From NCBI GenBank assembly GCA_937138415.1, contig CAKZPA010000049.1, forward strand, positions 1-42,119: 42,119 nt of DNA, given 5' to 3'. The notes beneath the pieces are model-generated. The model worked only from the letters and a program-made list of their open reading frames with translations. It searched no databases and was not told where the DNA came from. Below are positions 16,164 through 24,272 of this stretch, piece by piece (position 1 is the stretch's first letter; each line of letters opens with the position of its first letter). The position numbers and the translations under genes were made by a program. The DNA is from an uncultured Nitrospiraceae bacterium. Lineage in GTDB: Bacteria > Nitrospirota > Thermodesulfovibrionia > Thermodesulfovibrionales > SM23-35.

Positions 16164-16841
16164 ATGGCAGATTCGGTCACCCTATCCAAAGAACGAGAAC
16201 GCGCTGTCCGTCTTCTCCGGGCCCTTTACCGTTCGAAGAAAAAGGAAATTAGCCGGCGACTCGGAGAGTTCACCATGGTTCTGCGCGAGAAAAGCAACGA
16301 GGACATTTTCTGCGAATTAGCGTTCTGCCTCCTGACCCCTCAGTCGAAAGCGATCTGTTGCTGGAATGCAATCACCGCGCTGAAACGGCAGAGACTGCTT
16401 CTCGCGGGCGACGAAGGAGAGATAAAAAGAGTCCTTCACTGCGTTCGCTTCCACAACAAAAAAGCCCTGTACGTGGTCGCCGCTCGGGAACTGTTCAGTC
16501 GCGGCGGAAAGCTTTCGATCGCCCGAATCCTGACACAATTTCAGGACAGTGACGCGTGCAGACGGTGGCTGGTAGGCACTGTGAAAGGTCTCGGCTACAA
16601 AGAGGCCAGTCATTTTCTCCGAAATATCGGCCGTGGAGAATCCCTTGCGATCCTCGACCGGCATATCCTGAGAAATCTCGCGCTCTTCGGCGTCATCGAC
16701 GAAGTGCCCCGGTCGCTCAGCCCCGCCAGATACCTCGAGATCGAGCGTAAAATGGAGCTCTTCGCGCAGTCGATACGGATACCCCTCCCGCACCTCGACC
16801 TTCTCCTCTGGTACAAGGAGACCGGAGAGATTTTCAAATGA
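16164..16841 (+). CDS. ogg: N-glycosylase/DNA lyase, 8-oxoguanine type 2 (Ogg2)
   Basis: This 225-residue HhH-GPD protein resembles the archaeal/bacterial Ogg2 group, which excises 8-oxoguanine and cuts the strand by beta-elimination. Visible are AFCLLTPQSKAICCWNA, the helix-hairpin-helix VKGLGYKEASHFLRNIGRG with the catalytic lysine in GYKE, and the catalytic aspartate in AILDRHI. The C-terminal LDLLLWYKETGEIFK is typical. The start is the ATG at 16164. The frame remains open upstream into the aminotransferase leader but without family features. It lies convergent with the ChaN fusion, with 3 bp between the stops. Confidence 0.88.
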   Translation: MADSVTLSKERERAVRLLRALYRSKKKEISRRLGEFTMVLREKSNEDIFCELAFCLLTPQSKAICCWNAITALKRQRLLLAGDEGEIKRVLHCVRFHNKKALYVVAARELFSRGGKLSIARILTQFQDSDACRRWLVGTVKGLGYKEASHFLRNIGRGESLAILDRHILRNLALFGVIDEVPRSLSPARYLEIERKMELFAQSIRIPLPHLDLLLWYKETGEIFK

Positions 16842-16844
16842 GGG

Positions 16845-19160
16845 TTAAATGGTCCCGCTCAGGACGACTTCTCTCGATCCGAAGAGAAATCTCTTCCTCG
16901 AGACTGTTACGCGTATCGGCTCCCCTCGCCGTTTGTCGGACATGAATATGGTCACGTCGTCGATTTCCTCGACGTTCCAGTCATCGAGAGCGAGGATGAC
17001 ATCTCCCGTCTGGATCCCGATACTCTTCGCGATGCTCCCGGGCACGACACGTTTCACCTCGACACGCCCATTGCGTTCCTTCAGGACAACACCGAGCTTC
17101 AATGTCGTCGGAGGCGAAGCCGGCGCGGCAGCCACGAGATAATCCCCGACATTCGCGTCGACGACGTCGGCGCCAGGGAGAACAATCACATAGTCCCTTT
17201 TGTTCAGACGAAAGACCCTCTTCGGGATTCCCGACCCATACATGAGATGTCCCGCTCCGGCGAGAACAACCATCTGATGCTCCGGATTTCTTTTGAGGAA
17301 GTCGTCTATGGCGTGAGCCATCGATTCGTCCCACAGAACCTGCGACTGATAAAAGTATTCGAAATTCCTCGCTTCGTGGTGCTTGTGTTGCCGGAATACC
17401 TCCTCGAGTCGTTCCCGGTACACCCGATCGCTCATGTCCATCGAAGGGGGCAATTCGGCCCGTTCGTCGTCGCTCAGACTATCGAGTCCGCTCGCCGATA
17501 CTTTCCTGATGATCTCGGTTCGAATGTTGAGCGCGATGATGGGTATCTTCTTGGCCTTCGCGAAATCGACGATTTCCCTGTAATGGTTATAGTCGAACGT
17601 CCACCGCTTGAAGTACTGTGTCCTCTTGAGGAATTGTCGTTCATCGAGAACACCTGCGAGGTAGTCGTCTATCTCCTTCTGGAAAGGCTTCTGGAACATC
17701 TCCATCCCGATCGCGAACGGCCGACCGCTTTCGTGAAGCGTCATGATAATCTCGAGCTGTGTTTTATGGTCTTCGTAATTCGCGTGGCGTTCACCGACGT
17801 ACACAATAGACTTCGTCACGATTGCTTCGATGTCTTCTTTGAGCGTCCTCAATTTCCCGGGTTGCACGGTGAGGATGGGTTTCGCGAGGCGAATCCTCTT
17901 GCCCTGCGAAGAATCGTGGATATGGGTCTCGGCAAGCCGGCCGCTGGTGAATCGCGCCAAGGAATAGCCCGCGACCGTCGCCAAAATATTCGTCTGCGGC
18001 ACATCCGCCGCTGACGCTGCCTGGGCGACGAGAATGACTTTCGATTCATTGAGCGGATTCTTCCGAGCCTCGAGCGCGAAACCGTCGATCGCATCGTCGA
18101 GGCGACCAAAAAGCCTTTTTACGATGCGGTTCTCTGTTCCAAAAACGAGGAGCGAGTGCGACCTGATGTCGTCGTCACGCACAGCGCTCTCTTCTTTAAA
18201 CAAGACCCCGCTCATTTTCAGGGCGCCTATGAGCGCTTCATAGTTCTTTTCTGCTGACGGCGGCAGGACCACGAGCTTCTTTTCGTCCCTCAGGAATGTC
18301 CCAATACGTGGCGGAACTTCCTCAGGGAAGAGCGTCCTGAAGAGGTCGTATCCGCCGTCGAACACGATCTCGACCGGATTGCCCTCCACGGGGATTTCGC
18401 AGGTCGTCTTTTCTTTTTCGATGAGGACGGTCCGCAGCACATCTCCTCGGTCTGTCGCGATCCTGATCGGCAGATCGAATCGATACGGCGTGCCTTTCTG
18501 CACGATGTCGAAGGTGACCGTCCTTCTTCCCTCTCTGACAACGACTCGCATCTCGCGAACGTCGAATTCTATCGTTCCCGGGCGCTCGAGCCACTGGCGG
18601 AAAAACCATTCCATATTCTCGCCAAAGGTCGTCCGGAACGACGACGCGACAACATCCCATGACATCATCGGGTACGGGTATTCACCGATCAGCCGGCGTA
18701 CTGCATCGAAGAAAGCGTCGTCGCCGCCGATCCGCCTCAGCATGTGGTAGAGCAGGATTTCCCGCGACCGACAGAACTCTACCGAAAGAGCGTTCGCGCC
18801 ACTGGAACAGTCTCTCAGAGTCGCGCCCTTTTCCGCGCCTCGATCGCCCTGTTGCAGGAGGATCGTTTTTCGGTATTGCCGGCCACGGCCTTCGTCCTCA
18901 GCGCGCGCGTGCTCGTCGAGGTATTCGAGCAAGCCGGACGCAGACGCCTTGTACGCCTGCGCATCTCCCTCTGATTCCCCCGCCCAGGAACGGACCATCG
19001 CTCGGAGATCGGTTGGGACGGGCGACCTCCCTCCACCATCGTCCCACAGGGGCACTTCGCGCGCGCCCGCTACGGTACCATCCTGTGACGCAAGGACGAG
19101 GTGCGCGGACAAGAGAAAGGAGAGAAACAGGAAACCGACCAATGCGGCATGCGGTATCAT
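16845..19160 (-). CDS. secreted M1-peptidase-like / ChaN (DUF399) / PDZ fusion protein
   Basis: This 771-residue exported protein starts at 19160, with GGAGG seven bases upstream and a signal peptide (PHAALVGFLFLSFLLSAHLV). Residues ~30-260 resemble the C-terminal part of M1 aminopeptidases (FGENMEWFFRQWLERPGTIEFD) but no HExxH is present, so it is not a working peptidase. Residues ~420-630 form a ChaN/DUF399 domain (SIVYVGERHANYEDHKTQ, IGMEMFQK, VVLAGAGHLMYGSGIP), a family known to bind haem or haem-like ligands. The last ~90 residues are a PDZ domain (VKRVVPGSIAKSIGIQTGDVI). A periplasmic haem or iron-handling scaffold is my inference. Confidence 0.85.
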   Translation of the reverse strand: MIPHAALVGFLFLSFLLSAHLVLASQDGTVAGAREVPLWDDGGGRSPVPTDLRAMVRSWAGESEGDAQAYKASASGLLEYLDEHARAEDEGRGRQYRKTILLQQGDRGAEKGATLRDCSSGANALSVEFCRSREILLYHMLRRIGGDDAFFDAVRRLIGEYPYPMMSWDVVASSFRTTFGENMEWFFRQWLERPGTIEFDVREMRVVVREGRRTVTFDIVQKGTPYRFDLPIRIATDRGDVLRTVLIEKEKTTCEIPVEGNPVEIVFDGGYDLFRTLFPEEVPPRIGTFLRDEKKLVVLPPSAEKNYEALIGALKMSGVLFKEESAVRDDDIRSHSLLVFGTENRIVKRLFGRLDDAIDGFALEARKNPLNESKVILVAQAASAADVPQTNILATVAGYSLARFTSGRLAETHIHDSSQGKRIRLAKPILTVQPGKLRTLKEDIEAIVTKSIVYVGERHANYEDHKTQLEIIMTLHESGRPFAIGMEMFQKPFQKEIDDYLAGVLDERQFLKRTQYFKRWTFDYNHYREIVDFAKAKKIPIIALNIRTEIIRKVSASGLDSLSDDERAELPPSMDMSDRVYRERLEEVFRQHKHHEARNFEYFYQSQVLWDESMAHAIDDFLKRNPEHQMVVLAGAGHLMYGSGIPKRVFRLNKRDYVIVLPGADVVDANVGDYLVAAAPASPPTTLKLGVVLKERNGRVEVKRVVPGSIAKSIGIQTGDVILALDDWNVEEIDDVTIFMSDKRRGEPIRVTVSRKRFLFGSREVVLSGTI

Positions 19161-19198
19161 ATCTTTCCTCCCTGTATGGTACTTTTTCTTGCTGTCTA

Positions 19199-19226
19199 TT
19201 GACAATCCCGAAAAATGCTTTAGAAT
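19199..19226 (+). promoter_or_regulatory. promoter for slp, placing the start point at the ATG
   Basis: TTGACA (19199-19204), a 16-nt spacer and TAGAAT (19221-19226) form a good sigma-70 promoter. Seven bases after the -10 box is the slp ATG at 19233, so the message would begin at or next to the start codon. No Shine-Dalgarno sequence is present between them. Confidence 0.6.
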
Positions 19227-19232
19227 GAAAAT

Positions 19233-19799
19233 ATGAAAAAGTGTGTTCTTTTGAGCATGCTCATCATCGTCGCTGCCGTTTCATGCGCCCCTGTGCTGAG
19301 GCACGACGTTATGCAGGCCGGCATCAGGGGTTTCTCCCTCTCGGAATTGACGAACAATCCCGACGCGCACAAGGGTTCTCTCTTCGTCTTTGGCGGCATC
19401 ATCGTCGAGACGAAAGGGACACCCGAGGGATCGCTTATCGAAGCCCTCTATGTGCCCGTCGATTCCAGGGGTTACCTGAAAGGCGTCCCGATTCCACAAG
19501 GGAGACTCCTTGCCCTTTATCCCAAAGAGAGCGGGTTCCTCGATCCTGTCGTCTTCAAGCGCAATCGCGAGATCACATGTGCCGGGGTGTTTCGCGGTCT
19601 CCGCGAGGGGAAGATAGGCGATATGGAGTACGTCTATCCGTTTTTCGTCGTGAAAGAACTTTACTTGTGGGCTGAAAAGAAAGATTACTACTGGCCGTAC
19701 TACTACGATCCGTACCCATACTGGTGGGATTATCCGTATGGGTGGTACGGATATCCATACTGGGGATGGCGGTATCGGGTACCGCCGCCGCACTGGTAG
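19233..19799 (+). CDS. slp: Slp-family outer-membrane lipoprotein with aromatic tail
   Basis: The 188-residue lipoprotein opens with KKCVLLSMLIIVAAVSC, a lipobox (AVSC) with the modified Cys at residue 18. The body follows the Slp pattern: LTNNPDAHKGSLFVFGGIIVETK, PVDSRGYL, GRLLALYP, and VYPFFVVKELYLW. Slp proteins are starvation-inducible outer-membrane lipoproteins. The last ~40 residues are unusual, composed mostly of Tyr, Trp, Pro and Asp (PYWWDYPYGWYGYPYW). The gene ends in TAG. The promoter geometry suggests a leaderless message. Confidence 0.88.
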   Translation: MKKCVLLSMLIIVAAVSCAPVLRHDVMQAGIRGFSLSELTNNPDAHKGSLFVFGGIIVETKGTPEGSLIEALYVPVDSRGYLKGVPIPQGRLLALYPKESGFLDPVVFKRNREITCAGVFRGLREGKIGDMEYVYPFFVVKELYLWAEKKDYYWPYYYDPYPYWWDYPYGWYGYPYWGWRYRVPPPHW

Positions 19800-19888
19800 C
19801 AGGCCGTCCCTCACTTTCTGCCGGGACGCACAACGACCCGCGCTCCGTGCGAGAGGCAGAGCGGCATCAATACCGAAGGGGGTATTCT

Positions 19889-20119
19889 ATGGCAAGGGTC
19901 TACATGCTGGCCAATTTGATAGCCGGTAAAGAAACGTTCGTGCGCGATACGCTTCGGGGCACCAAAGGAGTTGTTCAGGCGGATATTATTACCGGTGCCT
20001 ACGACCTCATCGCGATCCTCGAAGCGAAGGACATGAGCGACATTTTCAGCAAGATACTGAAAGATGTTCGCAAGATCAAAGGTCTCACGAGGACAGAAAC
20101 CTTCGTCGCGATCGAATGA
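19889..20119 (+). CDS. stand-alone Lrp/AsnC ligand-binding (RAM) domain protein
   Basis: The 76-residue protein is only the C-terminal effector domain of Lrp/AsnC regulators: YMLANLIAGKE.FVRDTL, GVVQADIITGAYDLIAILEA, and LTRTETFVAIE at the end. It has no helix-turn-helix. Such single-domain proteins (SraA-type) form oligomers that bind amino acids or small ligands and may influence full-length regulators. The ATG at 19889 has a GGGGG ribosome site eight bases upstream. It follows slp by 89 bp on the same strand and may be cotranscribed. Confidence 0.88.
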   Translation: MARVYMLANLIAGKETFVRDTLRGTKGVVQADIITGAYDLIAILEAKDMSDIFSKILKDVRKIKGLTRTETFVAIE

Positions 20120-20142
20120 AGGGGCACGCTATCCGCACCCGC

Positions 20143-20769
20143 TCACATCGTATTGACGAACACAGGAACACGCGTTTTCTGTCCGACATCGCGCGCCGCG
20201 TCTTCCGCTGCTTCCCGCTCCAGAAATTCTCCTAACAAGACGTTGTACTTTTTTTGATTCCCCGATGTCGAGAGCGCAATATATGCATTAAAGCCTCTCG
20301 CGGCGAGAGATTCCCTCATCTCAACCGCCTCGTTCATCGTCGCGTAGCAGCCGGCCTGAACGACGAACTTGCCTTTCGGGGGCTTGGCGGTCACGATGAC
20401 ATCGACGGCGTGCTTCTGCCTGATCTCATCCGCGACATGCATCGCCTCGGATCGGTCCGTATACCTACCGACCAGCACTCGCAGAATGTTGTCTTCTTCG
20501 CGGGCTCCCGAGATCGTGATATAGCTCTTGTACCCTTTTCCCTCGAGTTTTTTCCTCAGTGCCTGTGCGTGGGACATCTTCCTGAAAGCCCCTGCCTGCA
20601 CGACGAAGAGCCCCTCCGAGAGCGGCCCGCAGAGATGCGCCTGCGACGCGCGTTCGCTCCGACCGTCACCGACGAGGGCGCCCGAAGCCCCGCCTTCTGA
20701 CACATGGAGCGAAACGCACGAGCAACACGAGAAGAGGAGCAATGCGACAGCCAAAAAAGTCAGGGGCAC
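20143..20769 (-). CDS. SPOR-domain lipoprotein, two SPOR repeats
   Basis: The protein has a hydrophobic N-terminus ending in cysteines (VALLLFSCCSC), suggesting a lipoprotein, then two SPOR domains: GLFVVQAGAFRKMSHAQALR and GKFVVQAGCYATMNEAVEMR. SPOR domains bind denuded peptidoglycan at the division septum. I choose the GTG at 20769 because it overlaps the upstream gene's stop by 10 bp. A GTG at 20811 is also in frame and would add 14 residues while overlapping that gene by 52 bp. Neither has a strong ribosome site. The gene is convergent with the AsnC-domain gene. Confidence 0.85.
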   Translation of the reverse strand: MPLTFLAVALLLFSCCSCVSLHVSEGGASGALVGDGRSERASQAHLCGPLSEGLFVVQAGAFRKMSHAQALRKKLEGKGYKSYITISGAREEDNILRVLVGRYTDRSEAMHVADEIRQKHAVDVIVTAKPPKGKFVVQAGCYATMNEAVEMRESLAARGFNAYIALSTSGNQKKYNVLLGEFLEREAAEDAARDVGQKTRVPVFVNTM

Positions 20770-21011
20770 GCTAAATGTAAACGTTTGTAAAGACTGATTC
20801 TGACCGGACACGTACAGGCATAACGAGACCTTTTCCCCACCATCTGTTTATACGGGCAGCGCTCGTACTTCGCCTTTTTCAAGAAGAGACCATCGACCTC
20901 TATGTAAATACTGACGCCGCAGGCCTCCCGCGTGCCCTCGAGGCACTGAAAGGCATAGGAACATTTGGTTGTTGTCCTGCGGCTTTCCTCGTCGACGACA
21001 TAGCGTGTCAC
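20760..21011 (-). CDS. small cysteine-rich protein, unknown function
   Basis: The 83-residue protein has an ordered cysteine set: KCSYAFQCLEG, REACGV, ERCPYKQM and YACTCPVR. The arrangement, with CPYK and CxCPVR, looks like a metal-binding or disulfide-bonded fold rather than random sequence. I do not recognise a named family. Translation from the GTG at 21011 is supported by GAGGA six bases upstream and by a promoter-like palindrome further upstream. It is followed immediately by the SPOR lipoprotein, with overlapping ends. Confidence 0.65.
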   Translation of the reverse strand: MTRYVVDEESRRTTTKCSYAFQCLEGTREACGVSIYIEVDGLFLKKAKYERCPYKQMVGKRSRYACTCPVRISLYKRLHLACP

Positions 21012-21035
21012 GATTTCCTCGCGTTGTCGGGAAGT

Positions 21036-21075
21036 TACTTGCGGTATTTAATACCAAGTGGGAACTGTCTGTCAA
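21036..21075 (-). promoter_or_regulatory. promoter with overlapping palindromic operator
   Basis: On the minus strand TTGACA (21075-21070) is followed after 16 nt by TATTAA (21053-21048). The -10 region lies inside an imperfect palindrome ACTTGGTATT-TAAATACCGCAAGT (arms 21036-21047 and 21050-21059, read on the plus strand), which looks like a repressor site. It would control the cysteine-rich protein and the SPOR lipoprotein. Confidence 0.5.
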
Positions 21076-21208
21076 TCGCGCGGTCGAACCGGGAGATGCC
21101 TACACCTGTCGTGAACGTCTGGGACATCCGACCACGTCAAAAATGCAGCGATCACGCTGTCCTGCGGATGCATGGGATAAAACAATCTGTCGTTTTCGGC
21201 TTCGGAGA

Positions 21209-21409
21209 TCAATTTGTGATGGACGGCCGGTCACGCTGTTCGGCGCTGCCCCTGAGATTGGTGTCGCCTTTCCCAACGAGCAGCGGATAATCGTGGAGCA
21301 GCCGCAAGACGAGGCCGTACCGCTCCCTCACCGACAGGGTAAGGTAGAGCGGCGAGTTCAACAGTATCGAAACGATTGTCTTCATGTCTTCTTTTCTCAT
21401 GAGGCTCAT
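21209..21409 (-). CDS. small hypothetical protein
   Basis: The 66-residue ORF starts at an ATG (21409) preceded by GAGGGGAG at a suitable distance; a second in-frame ATG (MKTIVSILLNSPLYLT) is a possible alternative. The central part, LLNSPLYLTLSVRERYGLVL followed by RLLHDYPLL, reads like a compact helical protein. The tail after residue 50 is low in hydrophobic residues. No family is recognised. Gene order and ribosome site support it; the 21012-21208 gap downstream contains only the promoter described. Confidence 0.5.
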   Translation of the reverse strand: MSLMRKEDMKTIVSILLNSPLYLTLSVRERYGLVLRLLHDYPLLVGKGDTNLRGSAEQRDRPSITN

Positions 21410-21447
21410 TCAGGCTCCCCTCGATATTTTCTACCCCTACGTACATA

Positions 21448-21570
21448 TTAAGCATACAGTGTGCCACGACTGAGAACGGCTAAGCTCTTGATTTCATTGA
21501 GCACAAATAAGCCGACGGAAATGATGGAGGACGCCGTGCCATTTTCCGTCCATTTAAACGGGATCTTCAC
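21448..21570 (-). CDS. possible 40-residue hypothetical protein
   Basis: A GTG at 21570 opens a short frame reading KIPFKWTENGTASSIISVGL and then FVLNEIKSLAVLSRGTLYA before TAA. The composition is protein-like and the frame sits in line with its neighbours on the same strand, four bases after the PAP2 stop. The ribosome site is poor (CTTGAGAAG) and the length is marginal, so it is tentative. Confidence 0.3.
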   Translation of the reverse strand: MKIPFKWTENGTASSIISVGLFVLNEIKSLAVLSRGTLYA

Positions 21571-21574
21571 CTTC

Positions 21575-22468
21575 TCAAGGCATGCCCCCTCTGCATTTTC
21601 TCGACCACCTCTCGTAGTACCAATTTCCGGCGATCACAGTGACGAGCGTAAGCGCGAGGCCCGCGATGACATCTACGACATAGTGGTAGCGGCAGTAAAC
21701 GGTGGAGAAAAGGAGGGCTGCCACAATCGGCAGACAGATCCAGAAACACTTTCTCTCGTACCGGTACGCGCAATAGAGAACGAGGACGGCGATCGCCGTG
21801 TGGCCGCTCGGAAACGCGTCCCTCTTTATCCCCTCGAGCCTGTTCAGAAGATCTTGAATAGGCTTTGCGACGATGAATCCCTCGAGTTGCACCGTCTGGA
21901 GGTGGTCGATGGTGAACCTCGGTCCGATCGCGGGGAACAGAATGTAGCCGAGATAAGAGAGGTAAAAGCAGAAGACAATCAGGAAAAGACATCGGTCGAA
22001 TGCAGACCGGTCCCCTTTTTTCAGGAGGAGTATCCCCAACGTGATCGGCAAGAAATAGTACGTGGTATAGGCAATTTGCAGGAGATCCGTCAGTACCGGA
22101 TGTACGATCCTTTCGAGCAGAACGGTCGGGTGATTTCCAAAGATGAGATAGTCAAGCTCAATGAGCACGGGATCGATATCCCGCGGATTCACATAGTGAA
22201 CGACCCACTCGAGGCTGTCAAAAACCGCGAGGACACAGATGACGGGAAAAACGATATCGTGCGTGAGCCGTAATACTCTCCCGTGATCGTTATATCTCGC
22301 AAGCAGGATTTGTACGGTGAATAGGACTGCGTAGAGAACGAGCAGGAACGTACCTTTGGGGAGGCTCGAAAAGTGCCAGGCGCATAACGCCAGCAAAAAT
22401 CCGAGGAAAAGAAGTGTCACTCGATCGGCAGGCCTGAGACGACGGAAAAGACTCTGCTGTCTCGCCAT
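21575..22468 (-). CDS. PAP2-superfamily membrane phosphatase
   Basis: The 297-residue integral membrane protein has the three PAP2 signatures: a basic residue cluster near KRDAFPSGH (motif C2 with the catalytic His region) and CRYHYVVDVIAG (C3, catalytic His). The layout with a long N-terminal set of helices and GYILFPAIGPRF matches the inositol-phosphoceramide-synthase-like (Aur1) branch of PAP2 proteins. It likely dephosphorylates or transfers lipid headgroups at the outer face of the inner membrane. Its start overlaps the stop of the NYN gene by one base. Confidence 0.88.
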   Translation of the reverse strand: MARQQSLFRRLRPADRVTLLFLGFLLALCAWHFSSLPKGTFLLVLYAVLFTVQILLARYNDHGRVLRLTHDIVFPVICVLAVFDSLEWVVHYVNPRDIDPVLIELDYLIFGNHPTVLLERIVHPVLTDLLQIAYTTYYFLPITLGILLLKKGDRSAFDRCLFLIVFCFYLSYLGYILFPAIGPRFTIDHLQTVQLEGFIVAKPIQDLLNRLEGIKRDAFPSGHTAIAVLVLYCAYRYERKCFWICLPIVAALLFSTVYCRYHYVVDVIAGLALTLVTVIAGNWYYERWSRKCRGGMP

Positions 22469-22956
22469 CAGAGTTTACTCAATGCCCTCTCTATCGCTTT
22501 CTCTTTCCTCGACATCTGCCGGGGATTGCCGCGCCTGACTGGTCCCGCATCGTCGTCCTCTTCGGCATCATCGTGGAGCACCCTCCTCCTCTCGAGCGCC
22601 CTGAGGAAATCCTCCGACGTCACGGGGACAGAACCGGATGCCCATACAGAATGTGCGATATCCCTGTCCGAGGTTACCACGATCCATTGCCGCTTTTCCG
22701 AAGCGACAATACGCAGTATGACCGCATCGGCCTTCTCCCCGATACCGGAATAGATCACCCGCACGCCACCGACGATCGACCGCCCTTCACGACCCGCACC
22801 CCCTCTCCAACCGTCGAATACGACGGTGATGTCGTGGCCGCTCCGTTTCCGGTAGTCAATGAGCGCCTGGATCAACGAATCCCGGTGTTTCCTGAGATCC
22901 CCGTGATGGATCCCGATGGCGTTGTAGCCGTCAACGATGATCGAAGAAATAGACAT
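22468..22956 (-). CDS. YacP-like NYN-domain RNase
   Basis: The 162-residue protein has the NYN/PIN-like acidic residues in IIVDGYNAIG, TVVFDGW and VVTSDRDIAHSVWA, matching the YacP (Rae1-like) family of endoribonucleases. YacP-type enzymes cut mRNA, in some cases on the ribosome. The C-terminal tail is charged and ends in RKEKAIERALSKL, also typical. It precedes the PAP2 gene with overlapping stop and start codons (TGATG). Confidence 0.88.
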   Translation of the reverse strand: MSISSIIVDGYNAIGIHHGDLRKHRDSLIQALIDYRKRSGHDITVVFDGWRGGAGREGRSIVGGVRVIYSGIGEKADAVILRIVASEKRQWIVVTSDRDIAHSVWASGSVPVTSEDFLRALERRRVLHDDAEEDDDAGPVRRGNPRQMSRKEKAIERALSKL

Positions 22957-22988
22957 CCTCCCATACCGTGTTGCACGACGATGAAATT

Positions 22989-24272
22989 TTACCCTATTTG
23001 GGTTCCCCCGTCACCTTCCAGTTTTCTTATGTGCTCGATGCGCCTGACGACGGAGGGATGAGAATAGTAAAAAGCTGCGTACAGGGGGTGCGGATGGAGG
23101 TTCGCAAGATTGTCCTTCGAGAGTTTCACGAGAGCACCGATCATCGCATTTTTATCGCCCGTCATGGAAACCGCGACTCGGTCCGCTTCGCGCTCGAACT
23201 TCCTCGAAAGATAATTGCTCAGCGGCACAACCGGAAGGGATACGATACCGCCGATGAACCCGATGAGCACGAGCTTCGCGAAGAACGTTTCGTGCCGCAC
23301 CTCGAACCACTCGCCGAGCACATCGGTCTGGAGAATGCGAAACCCTGCGTAGAACGCGAAGAATGAGACTGCTTGGGCAGCGACGAATATCTTCGCCACG
23401 TGTTTCCTTTTCCAGTGGCCGGCTTCGTGCGCGAGCACGGCGAGGATCTGGTCCCTGTCCATGCTTTCGAGCAGGGTGTCATACAGCACGATCCTCTTGA
23501 CCTTGCCGATACCCGAGAAGTATGCGTTCGTGTGGCGGCTCCTTTTCGATGCGTCCATCTTGAAGACCCTCCGCACGGTGATACCGACTTTGCCGAGGAG
23601 GAGACGGATACGGCAGACGAGCTCCTGATCTTCTATCGGGGTAAACGTATTGAAGAGCGGATCGATCACGTAGGGGGAAATGTACATCATGAAGAGGCTG
23701 AAGATGACGAAAGATACCCATACCCAGAACCACCAGAACGAGGGAGAGACCGTCACGATCCAGAAACCGACCGCTGCCACGAGAGCGATAATGATCGCCG
23801 ACAGGAGCTGCGACTTGACAAAATCCTTCACCCACAGTCGCGGTGTCGCCGTATTGAAGCCGAACGCGTTTTCTATCTTGAACGTCCTGTAGAGATCGAA
23901 GGGTGACGTGAGGATCGCATTCGCAAAGCTGAGAAGCAGGAAAAAAGCAATGCCCGCTGGGATGAAGGGCCAGTCGAGGGATACGATCCACGAATTGTAG
24001 GCGTCGAGCACGCCACCATAAATGAAGAGGATCGCAACGACGTTTCCGAAAAGAGATGCGACGAAACCGAATCGGGTCTTTTCCCTCTCGTAGGCGATCG
24101 CCTTCTCGAGGAGATGCTCGTCTATCTCCCCCTCGAAACCGCTCGGGACCGTCGACCCACACTGCTTCATGTGGCGAAAGTTCGCGTACCGCAAGAGATA
24201 TTCGAACGCTTCCTTGAGGACATAGAGAACGAGGAGAGTTGTCGCAGCGCCCAAACGCTTTCCCCTCACCAC
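22989..24272 (-). CDS. M48-family (Ste24/HtpX-like) zinc metalloprotease
   Basis: The 427-residue membrane protease has HEAGHW at 282-287 and the third zinc ligand in KFEREADRVAV. The N-terminal membrane region contains FDLYRTFKIENAFGFNTATP and the SRHTNAYFSGIGKVKRIVLYDTLL segment precedes the active site, all as in Ste24/CAAX-protease-type bacterial enzymes. It probably takes part in membrane protein quality control. The start is a GTG overlapping the upstream ferredoxin gene by 7 bp. Confidence 0.92.
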   Translation of the reverse strand: MVRGKRLGAATTLLVLYVLKEAFEYLLRYANFRHMKQCGSTVPSGFEGEIDEHLLEKAIAYEREKTRFGFVASLFGNVVAILFIYGGVLDAYNSWIVSLDWPFIPAGIAFFLLLSFANAILTSPFDLYRTFKIENAFGFNTATPRLWVKDFVKSQLLSAIIIALVAAVGFWIVTVSPSFWWFWVWVSFVIFSLFMMYISPYVIDPLFNTFTPIEDQELVCRIRLLLGKVGITVRRVFKMDASKRSRHTNAYFSGIGKVKRIVLYDTLLESMDRDQILAVLAHEAGHWKRKHVAKIFVAAQAVSFFAFYAGFRILQTDVLGEWFEVRHETFFAKLVLIGFIGGIVSLPVVPLSNYLSRKFEREADRVAVSMTGDKNAMIGALVKLSKDNLANLHPHPLYAAFYYSHPSVVRRIEHIRKLEGDGGTQIG

